DNA of 20,075 nt, from positions 1 to 20,075 of the forward strand of contig JACPST010000070.1 in NCBI GenBank assembly GCA_016193165.1, in the 5' to 3' direction. A model generated the notes under the pieces. The model did no database searches. It was not told the origin of the DNA and worked only from the letters and a program-made list of their open reading frames with translations. Every line of letters begins with the position of its first letter. Positions within the stretch are counted from its first letter, which is position 1. Shown here one piece after another: positions 14,491 to 20,075 of the stretch. Source of the DNA: Deltaproteobacteria bacterium. GTDB taxonomy: Bacteria; Bdellovibrionota; JACOXK01; 2-02-FULL-40-11. The position numbers were made by a program, and so were the translations under genes.

Positions 14491-14590
14491 CAGACCATCC
14501 ATGAGAGAGATCATGGCCTATGTGGTTCTTACCCCATTTTTTGAACCCCAGCGCACCTGAATGCTTCCCTCATGGACGGCCTGGTTTTTT
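14491..14590 (+). terminator. Long imperfect hairpin followed by T run, likely terminator
   Basis: CAGaCCaTCCATGAG (14491-14505) pairs with CTCATGGAcGGcCTG (14569-14583) over 15 positions with two A-C mismatches and is followed by GTTTTTT. Similarity between the arms extends further outward (GGGGAAGATAA against TTATCTTTCCC), and a small internal hairpin CCATGA-GAGAGA-TCATGG is present. It ends the 13571 gene and faces the convergent citrate synthase. Nothing else is seen in 14471-14646. Confidence 0.5.
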
Positions 14591-14646
14591 AAGGTTATCT
14601 TTCCCTCATTCTCTTACTGATTCAGACGATCTGTATAAAAATTAGT

Positions 14647-15795
14647 TTATCTTTGTTCAATGGGGACGTAAGAAAGATTGAGCGGGCCTATGTACTCACA
14701 GTCGGGGCGATAGATACGGTTATCTTCAAGTTGCTCTAAAATGTGAGCGGCCCAGCCAGAAATGCGTGCCATAGCAAAAAGAGGCGTGAAGAGTTCTACG
14801 GGGATATTCATGAGCTTATATAAAGCTCCTGAGAAGAAGTCGACATTGGGCCAAACATCTGTTTTTCCTCTTTTTTCCATTTCTCGTTTTGTGACTTCTT
14901 CAATTTTCTTTAAGGTCTCGTAATCTTTGGAATTGTTTTTCTTCTGAGAGAGCTGTCGAAGCATTTCTTCTAAAATATAAGAGCGAGGATCTTTAACTTG
15001 GTAAATAGGATGGCCCATCCCCATAATTTTTTCTTTCCGGGCAAATTTTCCAATGACCCAGCTTTCGACATCCGCTGGATTTTTAATTTCAGTAATCATT
15101 TGTAAAACTTTTTCATTGGCGCCGCCATGCAAAGGGCCATACAGAGAACCGATGGCGCCCGCAATGGAAGCGTGCAAAGAAGAAAGAGTTGAAGCAACCA
15201 CTCTCCCTGTAAAAGTGGAGGCGTTAAAACTGTGTTCAGCATGCAAGATTAAACACACATCAAACATCTTGGCTGTTTCAGCATCGGGCACTTTTCCTGT
15301 GAGCATCGTTAAGAAATTACTGCTGTGATCTAATTTGGGATTGGGTTTGATAAAAGGTTTCTTACTTTTGGCGCGCCAGCAGGCCGCGATAATTGTTGGA
15401 AATTGCGCTACCAGTTCGACGCAGTGATCTAAAAGGATGTTACGAGGTTTGGAAGATGCGGAATCGTTAGAGAAAGCTCCCAGCGCGGCCACAAGTGTTT
15501 GGAGCGAAACCATCGGATGGGTCTTGGGTGGAAATAACCGGGTCATTTTCAAAACATTCGAAGGCAGCTCTCTATTTTTTCTTATTTTTTTATCAAAAGC
15601 ATGGAGCTCACCTTGCATTGGGAGTTTCCCATGCAAAAGGAGATAAGAGGTTTCGATGAAGGAAGAATGCTCTGCTAATGTTTGAACCGTGTAGCCTCGA
15701 TAAGAAAGAATACCTTTTTGACTGTCAATAAATCCAATTTTACTCTCATCAGCAATGACGTCTCGTAGCCCTTTATTTTCTTTATTAAAGGTCAT
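14647..15795 (-). CDS. gltA: Citrate synthase (citrate/2-methylcitrate synthase family)
   Basis: 382 residues, the size of the short type I-like bacterial/archaeal enzymes. It condenses acetyl-CoA with oxaloacetate (or propionyl-CoA in methylcitrate synthases) at the entry of the TCA cycle. Catalytic residues are visible: LHAEHSFNAST with His188, GPLHGGANEKV with His223, GHPIYQVKDPR with His262, and VDFFSG with Asp319. The usual GHRVY Arg is Pro here, while the Arg of DPR is kept. The N-terminal GLRDVIADESKIGFIDSQKGILSYRGY is the standard family opening. No Shine-Dalgarno is found before ATG 15795. The gene is 66 bases downstream of the peroxiredoxin gene on the same strand, so the two may share a transcript. 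Confidence 0.92.
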   Translation of the reverse strand: MTFNKENKGLRDVIADESKIGFIDSQKGILSYRGYTVQTLAEHSSFIETSYLLLHGKLPMQGELHAFDKKIRKNRELPSNVLKMTRLFPPKTHPMVSLQTLVAALGAFSNDSASSKPRNILLDHCVELVAQFPTIIAACWRAKSKKPFIKPNPKLDHSSNFLTMLTGKVPDAETAKMFDVCLILHAEHSFNASTFTGRVVASTLSSLHASIAGAIGSLYGPLHGGANEKVLQMITEIKNPADVESWVIGKFARKEKIMGMGHPIYQVKDPRSYILEEMLRQLSQKKNNSKDYETLKKIEEVTKREMEKRGKTDVWPNVDFFSGALYKLMNIPVELFTPLFAMARISGWAAHILEQLEDNRIYRPDCEYIGPLNLSYVPIEQR

Positions 15796-15861
15796 ACATT
15801 TTAGGAGGTATCCTAACTACATTAAAAGATCAATGGAATTTTGACACGCCGCACCAAGATT

Positions 15862-16326
15862 TTAGCGGGATAAAAAAGTCAGGATTTCTTCATTATGGCC
15901 ATCGGGTTTGACTTTGGAGTAAATTTTTTCAATTTTCCCCTCTTTTCCAATGATAAAGGTGGTGCGCTCTATTCCCATATATTCTCTGCCGTAGAGCCTT
16001 TTTTTGACCCACACGCCATAGTCCTTACATGTTTTTTTATCTTCATCGCTGAGCAGTAGGAAGGGGAGCTTCAATTTTTCGATAAATTTGTTGTGCGAAG
16101 GGATCCCATCCGGGCTTATGCCCAGAACGACAGCATCTTTGGCTTCAATGGCTGAAATTTTATCTCGAAACCCGCAAGCTTCAGCCGTGCAGCCAGGGGT
16201 GTCATCTTTGGGATAAAAATAAAGAACCACTCGTTTTTTTCCTTGAAAATCTTTCAGTTGAATTTTTTGCCCATGATTTGCGGGTAGATTAAACTCAGGA
16301 GCTGCGTCTCCTTCTTTCAGTGCCAT
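15862..16326 (-). CDS. bcp: Thioredoxin-dependent peroxiredoxin, PrxQ/Bcp type
   Basis: 154 residues. KDDTPGCTAEACGFRD places the peroxidatic Cys46 and the resolving Cys51 five residues apart, the atypical 2-Cys PrxQ/Bcp arrangement. GDAAPEFNLP near the start and RTTFIIGKEGKI near the end are family landmarks. It reduces hydroperoxides in the cytoplasm with thioredoxin as donor. Both positions are normal Cys codons, although the organism has tRNA-Sec and some relatives use Sec here. A GGGAGG lies 11 bases before ATG 16326, a longer spacing than ideal. It is divergent from the 16423 gene across 96 bases and upstream of citrate synthase. Confidence 0.92.
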   Translation of the reverse strand: MALKEGDAAPEFNLPANHGQKIQLKDFQGKKRVVLYFYPKDDTPGCTAEACGFRDKISAIEAKDAVVLGISPDGIPSHNKFIEKLKLPFLLLSDEDKKTCKDYGVWVKKRLYGREYMGIERTTFIIGKEGKIEKIYSKVKPDGHNEEILTFLSR

Positions 16327-16422
16327 ATGTTTTTATACCTCCCTTTATATAGATATAAACCTTTTTTATCAGTCATCGTCTGATTATGCAAACGATAACA
16401 AATCTAAAGAAAGGGGGACAAT

Positions 16423-16671
16423 ATGGCAAGCGATCTATTCAAAAAAGTCATCGACTTGACCCAATTACCTTCCGATGAAATCAGCCAAGAACTAGAAAAG
16501 CTCTTGGAAAGTCAAGGAGTTAGCTCGGATCGTGTCTCCCTTGGGCAACTTCGCCAAGCCCTGGCTCAATATATTCATGAAGTCTTTGCTCAAAATGAAA
16601 TGGTCGTAAAGATAACTGATGAAGCTGAGTTTTTGGATGACCCAAATATTACGCTTTCTCTAGTTCATTAA
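16423..16671 (+). CDS. Small acidic protein of unknown function
   Basis: 82 residues, predicted cytoplasmic and helical (LFKKVIDLTQLPSDEISQELEKLLESQG, LGQLRQALAQYIHEVFAQN), with an acidic end (DEAEFLDDPNITLSLVH). No signal peptide or known motif. A good ribosome-binding site (AAAGGGGG) lies 6 bases before ATG 16423, which supports real translation. It is divergent from the peroxiredoxin and 41 bases upstream of the S8 protease gene. The family is not recognised. Confidence 0.75.
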   Translation: MASDLFKKVIDLTQLPSDEISQELEKLLESQGVSSDRVSLGQLRQALAQYIHEVFAQNEMVVKITDEAEFLDDPNITLSLVH

Positions 16672-16712
16672 ACTTAAAAACAGTCTGACATTTTTGGTGC
16701 GGGGGGGGATTT

Positions 16713-18233
16713 ATGAGGGCGCCAGGTTTCTATTTAGCGATTACACACTTTTTCTTTACGGCTTTGGCACAAGCCATGCCTGCCGCCCATACTTCAAATG
16801 AAATTATTGTGAAGTATCGAGAAGCTTCCATGGAAGACATTCTTTCTAACAAAGGTTCGGCTTCAACTCCGGCTTTTATTTTGAGACTCAGTCACGCCAA
16901 GAAGTTAAAGCTTCAAAAATCTTTTCCTGCTTTTAATATTTATGCCTTTGAAGTGCCTGAGACACAAAGTGTGGAGGCGATGGTGGGGGAGTTAAAGGAT
17001 GATCCCAACATTGAATTTAGTGAACCTAATTTCTTATTAAAAACAGCTCATTTTTCTTTAACAGCCTTTGCCTTGGAAAGTGTGAGTGGTGATGCGATCG
17101 GTGTGTTTGAATTAAAGCCAGAGATGACCCAAACTGAGCCACTTTTAATCGGCGTGGTGGATACGGGAATTGACACTACCCACCCTGTTTTGCAAAATCG
17201 CATTTGGACAAATTTCCAAGAAATCGCAGGCAATGGCATCGATGATGACGGCAATGGTTATATCGATGATATTCATGGATGGAATTTTTCATCTGGCACG
17301 AATGATCCTTTTGATGACCATGGGCATGGAACGCACGTGGCGGGAACGCTTTCTGGAGTGAGTTCACCATTTACAGTGGATACGACGGGCAATTTTAAAC
17401 TTGTGCCCTTAAAATTTTTAGATTCCGAAGGCACAGGAACAACACTCAATGCTATTTCTGCCATTTCCTATGGTTTACAAATCGGGGTGAAGGTGTTCAA
17501 CAATAGCTGGGGGGGAGGGGGTTTTTCCATGGCGCTCCACGATGTGATCACTCAAACGTATAAAAAGGGTATACTCATGGTGGCGGCGGCGGGCAATGAA
17601 AACCAAGATGTGGAAGAATCCCCTGTTTATCCAGCCAGCTTCGAACATCCAAATCTTATTTCTGTGGCGGCTATGACCAGTTTGGGAAGTTTAGCCTGGT
17701 TTTCAAATTACGGAAAAGTGAGTGTGGATTTGGGAGCTCCTGGTGTTTCGGTTTATAGCACACTTCCCCTTCCCGGTGGTCAGTACGGCATTATGAGCGG
17801 GACGTCCATGGCCACTGCTTATATTAGCCGTGTAGCCATGCTCATGATGGATCAAAATCGATCACTCTCTGTGTTTCAAATTAAAAAGATTATGATGGAA
17901 ACGGTGACGGCCGCGAGTAGTCTAGCGGATGTCACAGTGTCCGGGGGAATTGTGAATGCGGCACAAGCTCTTGCCATCAGCAACCTTGCGCAAGCGGATG
18001 GTATGATTCCTCCCTACACTCCAACATTCTTAAGTCTTTTGTCTCCCGAAGAAACTCAAAAAGAAGTGAATGTGGGCCCTTCCGGGTGTGGATGGATCGA
18101 TACTTCTGGTCCAAGCAACTGGGACGGCACAAGCACGATTTCTTTGCTTCTTGTGATCTTTGTTTTGGCGCTCATTCAACTTCCCGCGCGGCTTCATCTC
18201 AATTTGACTTCAGCTCATTGTGCGGTATTATAA
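16713..18233 (+). CDS. Secreted subtilisin-like (S8) protease with propeptide and C-terminal Cys/membrane anchor
   Basis: 506 residues. A signal peptide (FYLAITHFFFTALAQAMPA) precedes an I9-like propeptide (EIIVKYREAS.., VEAMVGELKDDPNIEFSEPNFL). The S8 catalytic domain has Asp150 in GVVDTGID, His205 in HGHGTHVAG, oxyanion Asn295 in AAGNE and Ser365 in SGTSMATA. NGIDDDGNGYIDDIHGWNF resembles the calcium-binding insert of many delta-proteobacterial S8 enzymes. The tail has GPSGCGW (Cys459), a short spacer and a hydrophobic helix STISLLLVIFVLALIQL. That layout resembles MYXO-CTERM/JDVT-type sorting signals, except that only one Arg follows the helix. A G-rich ribosome-binding site precedes ATG 16713. 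The tail overlaps the possible start of the next gene. Confidence 0.9.
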   Translation: MRAPGFYLAITHFFFTALAQAMPAAHTSNEIIVKYREASMEDILSNKGSASTPAFILRLSHAKKLKLQKSFPAFNIYAFEVPETQSVEAMVGELKDDPNIEFSEPNFLLKTAHFSLTAFALESVSGDAIGVFELKPEMTQTEPLLIGVVDTGIDTTHPVLQNRIWTNFQEIAGNGIDDDGNGYIDDIHGWNFSSGTNDPFDDHGHGTHVAGTLSGVSSPFTVDTTGNFKLVPLKFLDSEGTGTTLNAISAISYGLQIGVKVFNNSWGGGGFSMALHDVITQTYKKGILMVAAAGNENQDVEESPVYPASFEHPNLISVAAMTSLGSLAWFSNYGKVSVDLGAPGVSVYSTLPLPGGQYGIMSGTSMATAYISRVAMLMMDQNRSLSVFQIKKIMMETVTAASSLADVTVSGGIVNAAQALAISNLAQADGMIPPYTPTFLSLLSPEETQKEVNVGPSGCGWIDTSGPSNWDGTSTISLLLVIFVLALIQLPARLHLNLTSAHCAVL

Positions 18234-19140
18234 AGGTAAGCTTTTTGTGGTACGTGCGCGGGTGGAAAGCAAAACGCAAATAACTTTTTTATTAAAGGGG
18301 AGGACTTTTATATCTTTTTTCATCTTTTTAGGCTTAGCCTGGATGGTGGGGTGTGCCCAGCCAGAAACAGATCTCAATACGTCGACCCAGCCTGAAAATG
18401 CTATCGAAGAAGTTGAAGAAGACGAAGTATTACAAGCAAAACAAGAGCCCCCTCGTTTAAGCCTTTACAAAGATAGTGTTTATAGCACGCTCTATCACGC
18501 AGATCTTAAAACTTCTCTTTCAGCCACCGCTTCTTCCCTTCAGTGGGAAGTTCAGGGGGGGCGCTATCACATCTATGAAGAAGAACTTTCCTTCTTTAAA
18601 AAGCTTCGTCCTCTTCAGCGCACGATTCTTTTTTTAGAAAAGACAAAATATGATGTTTTTGTGACTCTCACTCGAGGGGGCCAAACTCAAGAAACCAATC
18701 ACATCGAATTAGATTTTTCTGGGCTTTCTCCTTCGTCTGTAAAAACAGAATTAGAACTGGATAAGCTTTCCCCCCTGCCGGGCGAAGCTGTCCAACTGAA
18801 AGTGAATAACCGATCTTTAGAAGGTTTTGATCATGGAGTTTGGGAAGTAAAACGACTTAAAAAAGTAAGCTGTCCTTCTTTAGAAGATGTTTTAGCCGAT
18901 GTCATTCAAAGCGAACTTATGACCATCAGTGAGCTTTGTGACCGCTTCTATGAAGAACCTTTGGAAGAAGGAAAAGACTATCTTTTAGAAAAAGGCCAAG
19001 CTTCCAATGAAGTTCATGTCACTTTTAAAACTTTAGGCTCATACACCATTTCTTTTTGGGGGTATGATCGTCAGGGCCAGCTTCTTTCCAAATCCTTCCG
19101 AAGAATTATTTTAGAAGGCACGACAGTTTCACGTCGATAA
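18220..19140 (+). CDS. Lipoprotein of unknown function
   Basis: Up to 306 residues. A hydrophobic stretch SFFIFLGLAWMVGC ends in a lipobox Cys. An acidic linker (ENAIEEVEEDEV) and a beta-rich domain follow (QWEVQGGRYHIYEEE.., KYDVFVTLTRGG, SYTISFWGYDRQGQ), suggestive of one or two Ig-like/PKD-like domains. The family is not recognised. The start is uncertain: GTG 18220 overlaps the protease stop and gives a long N-terminal region; GTG 18262 gives a shorter charged one. A strong GGGGAGG stands 6 bases before an AUA codon at 18310, which would leave no positive charge. It is probably cotranscribed with the S8 protease. The 3' end overlaps the convergent nucleotidyltransferase gene by 12 bases. 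Confidence 0.75.
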   Translation: MRYYKGKLFVVRARVESKTQITFLLKGRTFISFFIFLGLAWMVGCAQPETDLNTSTQPENAIEEVEEDEVLQAKQEPPRLSLYKDSVYSTLYHADLKTSLSATASSLQWEVQGGRYHIYEEELSFFKKLRPLQRTILFLEKTKYDVFVTLTRGGQTQETNHIELDFSGLSPSSVKTELELDKLSPLPGEAVQLKVNNRSLEGFDHGVWEVKRLKKVSCPSLEDVLADVIQSELMTISELCDRFYEEPLEEGKDYLLEKGQASNEVHVTFKTLGSYTISFWGYDRQGQLLSKSFRRIILEGTTVSRR

Positions 19141-19644
19141 GATAAGGTTCTTAAGTCTTTTAATCTTAGGTTCAGATGTTTCTTTTTTAAGAAGGGTGTG
19201 GATGATTTTTTGAATTCTTTTTTTATCAATCGATTCTTTATGGATTTTGGCATATTCGATCATTTTCATACAATCTTCAAAATCGGTTTCGCTCAGTCGT
19301 TTGAGTTTTAAAAGTATATAGAGTGTTGCTGAAGGTCTAAAAATAGAGGCCTTAGGACTTTTGTGAATGAGTACCAATTCTTTTTCCCAGTTTGGAATTT
19401 TATAAAGAAAAAAACTGGCGGCTTGATTGATAGCTTCAATGGGAAGTCCTAGGCTTTGAGCAATTTCCATGAGTGTCAAGGTATCTTTTTGTGTAGAAGA
19501 GGATGGCCCCACAATATCAATATCTTGAGTGTGACGAAAAGAGGCTTCGAGTAAGGGGAGCACTGAGCCTCCGATAATAATCCATTTTCCATCTACTTTA
19601 TTGGCCAGAAGGTGAATAAATTTTTCTAATAGTTTCTTTTCCAT
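19129..19644 (-). CDS. Nucleotidyltransferase-like protein (AbiEii/DUF6036 type), putative toxin
   Basis: 171 residues. The nucleotidyltransferase signature WIIIGGSVLPLL..HTQDIDIV provides the GGS loop and the DxD metal-binding pair. It is followed by a hydrophobic core (LYILLKLKRLSETDFEDCMKMIEYAK) like that of the AbiEii/DUF6036 minimal nucleotidyltransferases. Such proteins often pair with an HTH or antitoxin gene, and some modify tRNA ends (MenT, AbiEii). The function here is inferred from family and context. ATG 19644 is one base after the stop of the upstream HTH gene, so the two are translationally coupled. Its 3' end overlaps the convergent lipoprotein gene by 12 bases. Confidence 0.72.
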   Translation of the reverse strand: MEKKLLEKFIHLLANKVDGKWIIIGGSVLPLLEASFRHTQDIDIVGPSSSTQKDTLTLMEIAQSLGLPIEAINQAASFFLYKIPNWEKELVLIHKSPKASIFRPSATLYILLKLKRLSETDFEDCMKMIEYAKIHKESIDKKRIQKIIHTLLKKETSEPKIKRLKNLILST

Positions 19645-19645
19645 A

Positions 19646-20075
19646 TTATAAAATCCGAGAGAGGCCTGAAGAAGCCATCTTCATAAGTTTTAAGATTCGT
19701 CCTTTGAGAGGATATTTCATCAAGAAGATTTTTGTTTCAGCGCTCTCTAAACAATAGCTGTAATACGTAGGATAGTGATGTTGAATAGCCCAGATCAGCG
19801 ATGCTAGAGCTTCTTTGAGCCGTTCTTCCGTTTTTTTTTTTTCGCAAAAATGAATGGCAAGCCTAAGCTGAAAGGCAAGTTCCAGAGGAATTACTTTTGT
19901 TTTGGCCCACTTTTCTTGTTCGGGGTAGATGGGGAGTCCACACTGTTCTAATAGTGCCCAGTTGGGTTCTTGAGAGACATATTGAAAAGAAGTGTTTAAA
20001 GTGCCGCCTATTTTTTCAAGAAGTTCCAGGGTGGGGTTCCCTTTCCCTAGCTCTAGATTTTGAATGGTAGGGAGG
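19646..20075 (-). CDS. XRE-family HTH regulator, 5' end outside the window
   Basis: The last 142 codons of a minus-strand gene that continues beyond 20075. The visible N-terminus LPTIQNLELGKGNPTLELLEKIGGTLN matches the second half of a Cro/C1-type helix-turn-helix (recognition helix and the xxLExGxxxPTLxTLxKIA pattern). The remaining ~110 residues are helical, with a basic C-terminus (MKYPLKGRILKLMKMASSGLSRIL). It probably represses its own operon and may neutralise the nucleotidyltransferase encoded one base downstream. A run of 12 A in the coding strand (plus-strand T run at 19831-19842) encodes EKKKT and is prone to slippage. Confidence 0.75.
   Translation of the reverse strand, partial: LPTIQNLELGKGNPTLELLEKIGGTLNTSFQYVSQEPNWALLEQCGLPIYPEQEKWAKTKVIPLELAFQLRLAIHFCEKKKTEERLKEALASLIWAIQHHYPTYYSYCLESAETKIFLMKYPLKGRILKLMKMASSGLSRIL

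Noticed and set aside
16681..16712. Fourth sigma-54 promoter (TTGGTGCGGG) before the S8 protease
   Set aside because: GG is not followed by GC at 10 bases and the TTGC half is absent; the G run is better read as a ribosome-binding site.
1..20075. CRISPR array, rRNA genes, prophage or replication origin
   Set aside because: No regularly spaced repeats, no rRNA-like sequence, no phage structural genes and no DnaA-box cluster were noticed in a reading by eye.

Overview
The window is moderately AT-rich, gene-dense bacterial DNA. It looks like a Gram-negative, delta-proteobacterial/Bdellovibrionota-like organism or a related candidate phylum. The reasons are lipoprotein signal peptides together with a divergent Lgt, a LolB/DUF4292-like lipoprotein, three clear sigma-54 (-24/-12) promoters, a selenocysteine tRNA, and an extracellular S8 protease with a Cys-plus-membrane-anchor tail. 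This taxonomic placement is inference; no rRNA or other marker gene is present.

Layout. 1-4619: tRNA-Sec on the minus strand, then a plus-strand run of a large TPR protein, a small lipoprotein, and two oligopeptide/dipeptide ABC ATPase genes. The second ATPase gene (oppF-like) is broken by an out-of-frame internal deletion. 4604-6097: an orphan response regulator and lgt, divergent from back-to-back sigma-70 promoters; lgt ends inside a 122-bp inverted-repeat element. 6098-8137: an accessory island with a minus-strand operon (trypsin-like protease, zeta-toxin-like P-loop kinase, small basic protein) bounded by ~60-bp imperfect inverted repeats, plus a probable gene relic. 8138-10989: a double PspC-domain protein, comM/yifB behind a sigma-54 promoter, and a nucleoside phosphorylase. 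11078-14590: two secreted or envelope proteins of unknown function, each behind its own sigma-54 promoter. The first has a one-base frameshift in its signal-peptide region; the second has two strong leader hairpins. 14647-16671: citrate synthase, a PrxQ/Bcp peroxiredoxin, and a small unknown protein. 16713-19140: an S8 protease and a lipoprotein. 19129-20075: a nucleotidyltransferase and an HTH regulator (cut by the window edge) forming a toxin-antitoxin-like pair.

Two regulatory themes stand out. First, several genes (lgt, the S1 protease, PspC, the nucleoside phosphorylase and probably the response regulator) have a sigma-70-like -10 box only 7-10 bases from the start codon and no Shine-Dalgarno, as expected for leaderless or near-leaderless mRNAs. 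Second, three genes within 5 kb carry GG-N10-GC promoters. Three gene pairs overlap tail to tail. The most system-like accessory features are the inverted-repeat-bounded protease/kinase/small-protein operon and the HTH/nucleotidyltransferase pair.
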